DNA of 8,143 bases from CAYLHU01 sp964383715 (GTDB taxonomy: Bacteria > Patescibacteriota > Minisyncoccia > Minisyncoccales > CG1-02-41-26): assembly GCA_964383715.1 (NCBI GenBank), contig CAYLHU010000021.1:1-8143 (forward strand), written 5' to 3'. A program made the translations under genes and the position numbers. Under the pieces are notes generated by a model, which was given only the letters and a program-made list of their open reading frames with translations, did not search any database and was not told the origin of the DNA. Of the stretch, positions 1 to 4,851 are shown one piece after another (the stretch's first letter is position 1; the number at the start of each line of letters is the position of its first letter).

Positions 1-241
1 GGTTAAATCCTTGGAACAGTGGGTGCTGGGTAGTTTTAGTGGGGCGCTAGCCTCCCAAAAAGTAACGGAGGCGTTTATAAGGTCGGCTAAGTCCGGATGG
101 AAATCGGACCTGTCGTGTAAAGGCACAAGCTGGCTTTACTGCAAGGCGGATATGCCGCGCAGTTGCGAAAGCAGAACTTAGTGAACCGACCGTGGGTTGT
201 AGAACCGCGGAAGATTATCAGACAAAAGCTACTCCGGGGAT

Positions 242-1151
242 AAGCTCTGACTCCGATATTATGTCGGGGAAAAAGAGTTGTTGTCCAACCCATTCCGTAA
301 GGGTGGGAAGGTACGGCTTATAACGGTGGAACTAAAACAGGTCTTCCTTGAAAGGGGTTTAGAGTTTTAGTAATACCGTGGGAAGTCAAAAGGACAAAAA
401 TTAAAAATTATGATTCGTTTATCTTCAATTCAGAAACAAATCATTTATGGAACGATTCTTGGGGATGGATATTTACAGAAAACTGGCGCAAAAAATGCTC
501 GGTTAAGATTAGAACATGGAGCAAAGCAAAAAGAATATCTTTTTTGGAAAGCGAAGATGCTTAAACAATTCTTTCAAGGCAAGCCAACGTATATAGAAAG
601 AATTCATCCACAAACAAGAAAGAAATATTGCTACTGGAGATATCAATCTCAAACTACTCCTTATTTAGGAAAGTTGAGAAAGATTTTCTATCCTCAAGGT
701 AAAAAGAAAATTCCAAAAGATCTTAATAAATATCTAAGTCCTAGAACTTTAGCTGTTTGGTATATGGACGATGGATATTTTTACCAAAGAGATAAAGATA
801 GTCATCTTTATCTTGGTCGGGTAACTCGAGAAGAAGCAGAGATTACTTCTCGAGCGATATCAGATTTGTTTGGTTTATTAAATAAAGTCATTGATAAAAA
901 GAGAAAGGGATATGTTATCTACTTTTCTCCTAGAACAGCAAAAAAATTGAGTAAGTTATTGAAAAGATATACTCTTCCTCAATTTTATTACAAATTTCCT
1001 TTTGACCCCGTAACGACTGAGTCGCTTAAAGCGACGAGATAGTGGGTACCCAATATTTGGGAATATAAACCATTATCATACGCCGTCCCCAGCCGTAATT
1101 TCTGGAAAATTATAGCTGGGTGAAGATATAGTCTAATTCTTAAATGAATTG
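242..1151 (+). ncRNA. Group I self-splicing intron in 23S rRNA after U2449, with endonuclease ORF
   Basis: The insertion lies between ggggat and aacagg, that is after E. coli U2449. The intron ends with G1151, as group I introns do. Core pieces visible are a P/Q-like segment taataccgtgggaagtc (371-387), an R segment gaccccgtaacgact (1004-1018), and an S segment agatatagtct (1124-1134) whose agtc pairs with gact of R to make P7. Other stems are an extended P1 (exon GGAU with GUCC at about 283-286), a P2 hairpin near 287-307, a 9-bp P6 (385-393 with 998-1006), P8-region stems (1038-1045 with 1070-1077; 1049-1053 with 1057-1061) and P9 (1135-1139 with 1146-1150) just before the terminal G. The base pairing was derived by eye. 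The 5' boundary could shift by two bases, because aa occurs at both junctions. Confidence 0.93.
410..1042 (+). CDS. LAGLIDADG homing endonuclease encoded in the 23S intron
   Basis: The protein has 210 aa. Enzymes of this family make a double-strand cut at the intron-less target and so spread the intron. Two LAGLIDADG-type motifs are visible: IIYGTILGDGYL (residues 11-22, likely catalytic D19) and LAVWYMDDGYFY (114-125, acid D120 or D121). Their spacing of about 100 residues fits a single-chain, two-motif protein of the PF03161-like kind. The protein is basic, as expected for DNA binding. ATG 410 is the first start. An aaagga box at 389-394 is 15 nt upstream and lies in the P6 stem, so it is a weak ribosome site. 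The last 13 codons are also intron core RNA (P6, P7 and beyond), and the stop lies in a P8-region stem. No truncation or frameshift is seen, so it may be active. Whether it also helps splicing (maturase) cannot be told. Confidence 0.93.
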   Translation: MIRLSSIQKQIIYGTILGDGYLQKTGAKNARLRLEHGAKQKEYLFWKAKMLKQFFQGKPTYIERIHPQTRKKYCYWRYQSQTTPYLGKLRKIFYPQGKKKIPKDLNKYLSPRTLAVWYMDDGYFYQRDKDSHLYLGRVTREEAEITSRAISDLFGLLNKVIDKKRKGYVIYFSPRTAKKLSKLLKRYTLPQFYYKFPFDPVTTESLKATR

Positions 1152-1286
1152 AACAGGTTAATAGGTCCCGAGCGTCCATAGCGACGGGCCTGCTTGACAC
1201 CTCGATGTCGGCTCAGGATATCCTGGGGGTGAAGAAGCTCCCAAGGGTTTGGCTGTTCGCCAATTAAAATCCTACGCGAGCTGGGT

Positions 1287-1503
1287 AAGTGAAAATGAGC
1301 CCAGGTAAAACTGGCTAATAACGGTGAAGGTCGCTTTAAGCGATTAATACCGTGGGAAGTCCTCGTGACCCCGTAACGACTTAATCGTCAAAGATGATTA
1401 GGCGATAGGTACTCAATAATTGAGATATAAACTATCGCAATACGTCAGGTCGCCTTAGGCGACAAGTTATAGTCTGTACTGTTAGTAATAACAGAGTTAT
1501 ATG
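1287..1503 (+). ncRNA. Compact ORF-less group I intron in 23S rRNA after U2584
   Basis: This 217-nt insertion lies between ctgggt (ending at U2584) and tcagac. The 5' exon CUGGGU pairs with the guide gcccag at 1299-1304, leaving the expected U.G pair at the splice site, and the intron ends in G1503. It shares 17 identical bases (taataccgtgggaagtc, 1345-1361) and 15 identical bases (gaccccgtaacgact, 1367-1381) with the first intron. The S strand is agtct at 1471-1475. The P8-region stems gcgatag/ctatcgc (1402-1408 with 1432-1438) and ctcaa/ttgag (1412-1416 with 1420-1424) match those of the first intron in position but differ by compensating changes. P9 is a six-pair hairpin with a GUAA tetraloop (1479-1494). 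The P6 loop is only ctcgt, exactly where the first intron holds its ORF. Confidence 0.93.
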
Positions 1504-1821
1504 TCAGACCGGCGTGAGCCAGGTTGGTCCCTATCTGCCGCAGGCGTTGATGCTTGAGGGAAGTTGTCCATTGTACGAGAGGATCCGGATGAACAAACCT
1601 CTGGTGTACCAGTTGTTCCGCCAGGAGCATTGCTGGGTAGCTAAGTTTGGACGGGATAAGCGCTGAAAGCATATAAGCGCGAAGCCTCTCCCAAGATTAA
1701 GCATCGTAGATTTGTAGAAGATGACTACATTGATAGGCTCTAGGTGTAAGTCCCGCGAGGGATTAAGCCGAGGAGTACTAATAAATCATTTTACCCTGTA
1801 CATTTTGTATAGAAAAATTTT

Positions 1822-1964
1822 AAGATTCAAGTCATTAATCTGGTGGTAATACTGGCATTGTTCCACCTGTTCCCATTCCGAACACAGAAGTGAAATATGC
1901 CAAGGCCGATGATAGTGGCTTTGCTGCGAAAGTAGGTAGCCGCCAGTTTAATGGCTTGAATCTT
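1822..1964 (+). repeat. Inverted repeat flanking 5S rRNA (precursor processing stem)
   Basis: The arms 1822-1838 and 1948-1964 are 17 nt long and complementary over their whole length, with one G.U pair. They extend 5S helix I, with only a T/T mismatch (1839/1947) between the outer stem and the 5S helix proper. In the precursor RNA this gives a stem of about 25 bp, which is the kind of substrate a double-strand RNase such as RNase III trims during 5S maturation. The enzyme itself is not seen here. Confidence 0.85.
1837..1950 (+). rRNA. 5S ribosomal RNA
   Basis: This is a complete 5S gene of about 114 nt, lying about 36 nt after 23S with no tRNA between. The conserved central segments ccgaacacagaagtgaaa and gccgatgatagtgg are present. 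Helix I is formed by ctggtgg (1840-1846) and ccgccag (1940-1946). Ends were set by aligning to the first and last bases of E. coli 5S and may differ by a few bases in the mature RNA. It is probably transcribed together with 23S and stops at the hairpin at 1971-2001. Confidence 0.96.
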
Positions 1965-1970
1965 TATGAT

Positions 1971-2004
1971 AAAAACCTTATACTTACAGTATAAGGTTTT
2001 TGTT
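1971..2004 (+). terminator. Intrinsic terminator of the rRNA operon
   Basis: This is a perfect 13-bp stem, aaaaaccttatac (1971-1983) with gtataaggttttt (1989-2001), around a 5-nt loop ttaca. The 3' arm ends in a run of five T. It sits 21 nt after 5S and is almost symmetrical, so it could also act on the minus strand. Its 3' arm holds aagg (1993-1996), eight bases before the next gene's ATG. Confidence 0.88.
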
Positions 2005-2826
2005 ATGAATAAACGTATAATTAAACAGTTGATTATTGCTTTGATGTTTTTGGTTATTTTGACCTGTATTGTTTTTTTGGTTTATTATTTTAAAAAGCCA
2101 GAACCTTCTTGTTTTGACGGCATTAAAAATCAAGAAGAAAAGGAAATTGATTGCGGGGGTCCATGTATTTCATGTGAATTAGTCAATATAGAGCCCTTGA
2201 GAGTTTTATGGGCTAAGGCCATTTCCAATAAAGCTGGTTTTTATGATCTAGCGGCTGAAATTAAAAATCCAAACCAAAATTACGGTAGTGGAAATATTGA
2301 TTATAAATTTGAACTTTATGATTATAATGATAATCTTGTTTCCGAATATTCTGAAACAACTTTTATATTGCCAAATCAGTCAAAATATCTTATTAAAACA
2401 AAAATAAAAAATGACAATTCAATTTATAGGGTAAATATTAATTTTATTGATGTTCAATGGGAAAAGCCACTTGATTATCATCCTTTTGAATTTGCTGTTC
2501 AGCAGAAAGAATATTACTTTTTAGACGATGAGTCATTGGGAGTTAGTCAAGCCAAGGCTGTTTTGGTCAACAAGACAAATTTTGATTTTGAAAAAATAGA
2601 TATCGATGTATTATTATTTGATTCTCTAAATAATTTAATAGCTGTTAATAATACCGAAATAAGAACTTTGCCAGTTAATCAAGAGCGCGATTTTGTTGTT
2701 ACTTGGTTTGACAAGATAGACGGCCAAGTTTCTTTTGTAGAAATTGAGCCGGAAACAAATATTTTTGACCCTGATAATTATATACCTAGAGGAATAAATG
2801 GCATTGAAGAATTTCAGGAATACTAA
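2005..2826 (+). CDS. Membrane-anchored protein with Cys motif and two FxLYD-like domains
   Basis: The protein has 273 aa and its function is unknown. From ATG 2005 it has two short positive patches (MNKR, K8) and one membrane segment (about residues 9-29, AT-rich hydrophobic run ending YYFKK), so the rest should lie outside the membrane. Residues 36-57 carry a CxDG...DCGGxCxxC motif with four Cys (36, 50, 54, 57), a signature seen in many exported proteins. Two beta-type repeats follow: about 67-133 with KNPNQNYGS and KFELYDYNDNLVSE, and about 181-234 with DVLLFDSLNNLIA, both like FxLYD domains. ATG 2005 is preferred over an in-frame ATG at 1966, which lies before the terminator and would give a hydrophilic lead. 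An aagg box lies 8 nt before 2005. The call is a surface lipid-face or cell-wall associated protein; no partner can be named. Confidence 0.85.
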   Translation: MNKRIIKQLIIALMFLVILTCIVFLVYYFKKPEPSCFDGIKNQEEKEIDCGGPCISCELVNIEPLRVLWAKAISNKAGFYDLAAEIKNPNQNYGSGNIDYKFELYDYNDNLVSEYSETTFILPNQSKYLIKTKIKNDNSIYRVNINFIDVQWEKPLDYHPFEFAVQQKEYYFLDDESLGVSQAKAVLVNKTNFDFEKIDIDVLLFDSLNNLIAVNNTEIRTLPVNQERDFVVTWFDKIDGQVSFVEIEPETNIFDPDNYIPRGINGIEEFQEY

Positions 2827-2933
2827 TAAATAATCAATTATCAATAACCAATAATCAATCAATAATCAATGATTATTTAAAAATTGAAAATTCATTGATA
2901 CTTGATACTTGACACTTGATAATTTTTGCATTT
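2827..2933. repeat. Low-complexity intergenic repeats (aataatcaat and TTGATAC units)
   Basis: This is the spacer between the 273-aa gene and rodA. The left part repeats variants of aataatcaat and ends in a short palindrome, aataatc-aat(a)-gattatt (2861-2877). The right part is four tandem heptamers, TTGATAC, TTGATAC, TTGACAC, TTGATAA (2895-2922). No clear promoter or ribosome site is seen. It may be simple slippage-derived DNA. Confidence 0.7.
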
Positions 2934-3838
2934 ATGTTTTCTCATCTGCGAAAACTTGATTGGCAATTGATATTTATTGTCCTACTTCTGTCAGGAGTAG
3001 GGCTTTTAACTATTTATGGAATTGGCTCTCCTGAATCATCAATATTTTTTAAAAAACAGCTTTTATTTATCTGCTTCGGTTTTGTTATAATGATCGGCTT
3101 GAGCTTTTTTGACTACAGGATATTTAAAAACTATTCATCTATTTTAATTATCCTTTATGTTATTTCGTTACTTGCTTTATTCCTTGTTCTTTTCTCTCAA
3201 GATATTAGAGGAGCTTCAAGCTGGTTTCATTTAGGTTTTTTGCGCTTTCAACCAATAGAATTTGTTAAGATAGTTATTATTTTAATTTTGGCTAAATATT
3301 TTTCATTGAGGCATATTGAAATGTATCGAGTGCGGCATTTGATTGTGTCAGGTATATATATTACCTTGTTTGTTTTAGTTATTTTTTTACAACCAGACTT
3401 AGGATCCATCTTAGTGCTGTTAAGTATTTGGTTTGGCATAATTATTGTGTCGGGGATTAAGGTCCGCCATTTGATTATTATGCTTTTGATTCTAACTATT
3501 ATTTCAGGTGGCGCTTGGATGGTTATTTTAAAAGATTATCAAAAACAGAGAATTACTACTTTTTTGAATCATGAAGATGATCCTTATGGAGGAGGATATC
3601 ATATTAGCCAATCATTAATTGCTGTTGGATCTGGCGGATTGTTCGGACAGGGATTGGGATTAAGTTCGCAAGCAGGTCTTAAATTTTTACCTGAACAGCA
3701 CACTGATTTTATCTTTGCAACCTTATCTGAAAGAAGAGGATTGACTGGCGTTTTGTTCTTATTAATTCTTTTTGCTTTTTTATTCTGGCGGCTTATTAAA
3801 ATTGCATTGAAATCTTCAAATAATTTTTCACGCCTTTT
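2934..3838 (+). CDS. rodA: RodA, SEDS-family peptidoglycan glycosyltransferase (3' end lost in gap)
   Basis: RodA polymerises lipid II into glycan strands during elongation, working with a class B penicillin-binding protein in the inner membrane. 301 residues are visible out of a usual 370-380. Family landmarks are in order: RGASSW (92-97), QPIE (106-109, usually QPSE), QPDLGS (153-158), YQKQRITTFL (202-211), the block GYHISQSLIAVGSGGL (221-236) and FLPEQHTDFIF (251-261), whose D258 corresponds to the catalytic Asp of RodA. About eight membrane helices are present before the break. The usual AEExG after HTDFIF is SERRG here (265-269). ATG 2934 is chosen because it begins the family-typical N-terminus (LRKLDW...); a TTG at 2916 would add six residues inside a heptamer repeat. 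No Shine-Dalgarno is seen. The reading frame apparently crossing the N run is an artefact. Confidence 0.95.
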
Positions 3839-3938
3839 NNNNNNNNNNNNNNNNNNNNNNNNNNNNNNNNNNNNNNNNNNNNNNNNNNNNNNNNNNNNNN
3901 NNNNNNNNNNNNNNNNNNNNNNNNNNNNNNNNNNNNNN
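3839..3938. other. Assembly gap of exactly 100 N
   Basis: One hundred undetermined bases is a common filler for a scaffold join of unknown length. It removes the end of rodA and anything between rodA and the gene at 3943. Neighbour relations across it should not be trusted. Confidence 0.98.
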
Positions 3939-3942
3939 AACT

Positions 3943-4152
3943 ATGAAATACCTTACTATTAAACAAGCATCTAAACTACTTCATGTTACTCCTTTAACCT
4001 TAAGAAACTGGGATAAAAAGGGAATTTTAAAACCATATCGCAATCCAGCCAATAATTATCGTGTTTATAGATTAGATCAGATAGAAAGTTTCTTAAGAAG
4101 ATTGGAATCAAGCAGAGCTAAACAAGCTAAAAGAAAGATAGATTTGTTTTAA
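3943..4152 (+). CDS. Small MerR/excisionase-like helix-turn-helix protein
   Basis: The protein has 69 aa. The N-terminus YLTIKQASKLLHVTPLTLRN (residues 3-22) is a helix-turn-helix of the MerR/HTH_17 type. It is followed by a wing-like stretch containing NNYRVYRLDQIESFL (37-51) and a basic tail (RAKQAKRK). It has no ligand-binding domain, so it is a minimal DNA-binding protein, comparable in size to excisionases and to free-standing MerR-like regulators. ATG 3943 is four bases after the assembly gap, so a longer protein or an upstream start cannot be excluded, although the HTH begins where such domains normally start. It may bind one of the palindromes at 4263-4328, 4509-4527 or 4566-4579; that is a guess from proximity. 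A second HTH of the same broad class heads the giant ORF at 4848. Confidence 0.85.
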   Translation: MKYLTIKQASKLLHVTPLTLRNWDKKGILKPYRNPANNYRVYRLDQIESFLRRLESSRAKQAKRKIDLF

Positions 4153-4181
4153 TTTTAGAAAAGAGGGCAGCCCCCGCGTAA

Positions 4182-4243
4182 CGAGGGATCTTAGATTCTT
4201 CGTCTGCCTGCTTCGCAGCGAGGCTAGCTGACTCAGAATGACA
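4182..4243. repeat. Dispersed-repeat-like intergenic element
   Basis: Read on the minus strand the segment runs tgtcattctgag ... gaagaatct ... agatccctcg. From memory, this wording is typical of short palindromic intergenic repeats scattered in many bacterial genomes, including metagenome-derived ones. Its centre holds a small hairpin (ctgc-ttc-gcag, 4208-4218), and attct (4196-4200) can pair with agaat (4235-4239). Its GC content is clearly above its surroundings. Only one copy is in the window, so repetition is not shown here. Confidence 0.5.
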
Positions 4244-4262
4244 AAAAAAAGATTTAGCGAGA

Positions 4263-4328
4263 GAGGTCTGACCTCAAGAAGCAGCAACCTTTTATGAAAT
4301 AAAGGTTACGCTTTTGAGGTCAGACCTC
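4263..4328. repeat. Nested inverted repeat built from four GAGGTC/GACCTC blocks
   Basis: The arms gaggtctgacctcaa (4263-4277) and ttgaggtcagacctc (4314-4328) are perfect 15-bp inverted repeats. Each arm is itself an odd palindrome (gaggtc-N-gacctc). Between them lies a second hairpin, aaccttt (about 4286-4292) with aaaggtt (about 4300-4307). The whole can form one long two-part hairpin or a pair of small cruciforms. No T run follows on the + strand, so it is not a typical terminator. It could be a protein-binding or recombination site. Confidence 0.7.
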
Positions 4329-4382
4329 GGATTAAAACATATACATTTTTTATAACAAAAAACACAATTCAATTTTCCCATC

Positions 4383-4391
4383 TGTGGATAA
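4383..4391 (-). promoter_or_regulatory. Perfect DnaA-box 9-mer
   Basis: TGTGGATAA on the + strand is TTATCCACA on the minus strand, the strict consensus DnaA box. It lies in an AT-rich gene-free stretch (about 4330-4500). By chance one such 9-mer is expected in roughly 6% of windows of this size at equal base use. No second clear box was found, so an origin is not claimed. Confidence 0.4.
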
Positions 4392-4508
4392 CCTAAAAAA
4401 AATAATTCAAGAGATAAAAAGATAAAATTATAGCCGATACTATTTCTTGGCTTTAATAAGCCAAATTTCTTTAACAAAAGAATATAAAAAAATATGAAGA
4501 TATCGCCT

Positions 4509-4527
4509 TATCCGATAGTATCGGATA
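4509..4527. promoter_or_regulatory. Palindromic operator candidate just upstream of -35
   Basis: tatccgata and tatcggata form a perfect 9-bp inverted repeat with one central base. It is bracketed by the direct repeat gatatcgc (4499-4506 and 4524-4531) and ends four bases before the -35 box. A further half site, ccgatactat (4434-4443), is complementary to atagtatcgg (4515-4524). Position and symmetry suit a dimeric regulator. Confidence 0.6.
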
Positions 4528-4531
4528 TCGC

Positions 4532-4561
4532 TTGACAGCGCCTCTATGAAATTCTTATAAT
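4532..4561 (+). promoter_or_regulatory. Consensus sigma-70 promoter (TTGACA - 18 bp - TATAAT)
   Basis: Perfect -35 TTGACA (4532-4537) and perfect -10 TATAAT (4556-4561) are separated by 18 bp. The start of transcription would fall near 4568, inside the palindrome at 4566-4579. It points toward the 45-aa gene and the giant surface-protein gene. Both hexamers being perfect is rare by chance, and the site is in a gene-free stretch. Confidence 0.85.
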
Positions 4562-4565
4562 AGTG

Positions 4566-4579
4566 GTAAGAATTCTTAC
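4566..4579. promoter_or_regulatory. Perfect 14-bp palindrome at the transcription start
   Basis: GTAAGAATTCTTAC is fully self-complementary and spans the expected +1 of the promoter at 4532-4561, a classic place for a repressor to block initiation. In RNA its halves aagaatt and aattctt could instead pair with the matching arms of the terminator at 4633-4697. Confidence 0.6.
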
Positions 4580-4697
4580 AAGCGCTATTAAGAGTTACAA
4601 TTAAATAAGAAGTTATAAAATAGTTTTTTTCTGCAGAAAGTCATAAATTCTTTCATTAAAGTTAGTAAAGAATTTGTTTTTGATTTTCTGCTTTTTT
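4568..4697 (+). ncRNA. Putative leader RNA or small RNA of about 130 nt
   Basis: The stretch lies between a consensus promoter and an intrinsic terminator and has no convincing ORF. It may be the attenuated leader of the downstream operon or a separate small RNA. It resembles no RNA family that I recognise. Start and end are inferred from the promoter and the T run. Confidence 0.5.
4633..4697 (+). terminator. Two-part intrinsic terminator before the surface-protein operon
   Basis: The outer stem is gcagaaa (4633-4639) with tttctgc (4685-4691), and the inner stem is aaattcttt (4645-4653) with aaagaattt (4667-4675). An internal loop separates them, the hairpin loop is 13 nt, and six T (4692-4697) follow at once. 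No T run follows on the minus strand, so it acts on + strand transcripts. It lies only 16 nt before the ATG at 4714, which suggests attenuation rather than plain termination. Confidence 0.65.
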
Positions 4698-4713
4698 ATT
4701 TACTTACATTTTA

Positions 4714-4851
4714 ATGTATTGCTACTCGATATCACAATGTATTTATCAGGACTTAACATGGACATTATTTCTTATGTTCTTAATGGTTCCTGCTTTAATC
4801 TTTATAATTTGGCGAAAAGAGATATTTAAGAATATGAAAAGCAATAAATGA
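4714..4851 (+). CDS. Small single-pass membrane protein (45 aa), function unknown
   Basis: From ATG 4714 the frame gives 45 aa ending in TGA (4849-4851). The hydrophobic run WTLFLMFLMVPALIFIIW (residues about 16-33) is followed by a strongly basic tail (RKEIFKNMKSNK), which predicts the N-terminus outside and the C-terminus in the cytoplasm. The stop overlaps the ATG of the next gene as ATGA, a common sign of translational coupling. No Shine-Dalgarno is seen, so the start is uncertain, but the overlap and the membrane pattern argue for a real gene. It follows the terminator at 4692-4697 by 16 nt. It may be a partner of the giant membrane protein; no family is recognised. Confidence 0.6.
   Translation: MYCYSISQCIYQDLTWTLFLMFLMVPALIFIIWRKEIFKNMKSNK

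Larger units (their letters stand above)
1..1800 (+). rRNA. 23S ribosomal RNA, 3' part, split by two group I introns
   Basis: This is the 3' third of the large-subunit rRNA, with the 5' part outside the window. The first bases align with about E. coli position 2200. Recognisable landmarks are the P-loop region (ctgggtagttttagtggggc), the peptidyl-transferase segment gatgtcggctca at about 1205, and the sarcin-ricin loop gtacgagagga at 1573-1583. The exons are 1-241, 1152-1286 and 1504-about 1800. Joining them restores continuous 23S sequence across both junctions: ggggat+aacagg and ctgggt+tcagac. The second junction gives the same spacing as E. coli (24 nt from U2585 to the conserved ggtccc box). 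The 3' end was placed by counting from the conserved taat near the end of E. coli 23S and is good to a few bases. Confidence 0.97.

Noticed and set aside
988..1672. Minus-strand frames across the 23S exons and introns
   Set aside because: They overlap conserved rRNA and intron core on the opposite strand and show no protein family features.
1966..2004. ATG 1966 as the start of the 273-aa gene
   Set aside because: It would translate through the rRNA terminator and place extra residues before a normal membrane-anchor N-terminus.
2635..2862. Minus-strand 75-aa frame over the end of the 273-aa gene
   Set aside because: It is antisense to a well-supported coding frame and ends in low-complexity repeats.
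2909..2937. TTGACA in the heptamer repeat as a -35 for rodA
   Set aside because: The hexamer is part of the TTGATAC repeat series, and a correctly spaced -10 would overlap the start codon.
4182..4328. CRISPR array
   Set aside because: There are only inverted repeats and no regularly spaced direct repeats with unique spacers; no cas genes are present.
4447..4464. Hairpin ttggctt-taat-aagccaa as a terminator
   Set aside because: The stem is only seven pairs and the following atttctttaac is not a proper T run; no gene ends just before it.
4292..4477. Minus-strand 61-aa frame in the gene-free stretch
   Set aside because: It runs through the inverted repeat and the DnaA-box region, has no ribosome site or recognisable domain, and its composition looks like translated AT-rich non-coding DNA.
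4763..4830. Alternative small frame starting at the ATG near 4759 (MDIISYVLNG...)
   Set aside because: It is shorter, has no membrane pattern and does not connect to the start of the next gene, unlike the 4714-4851 frame.
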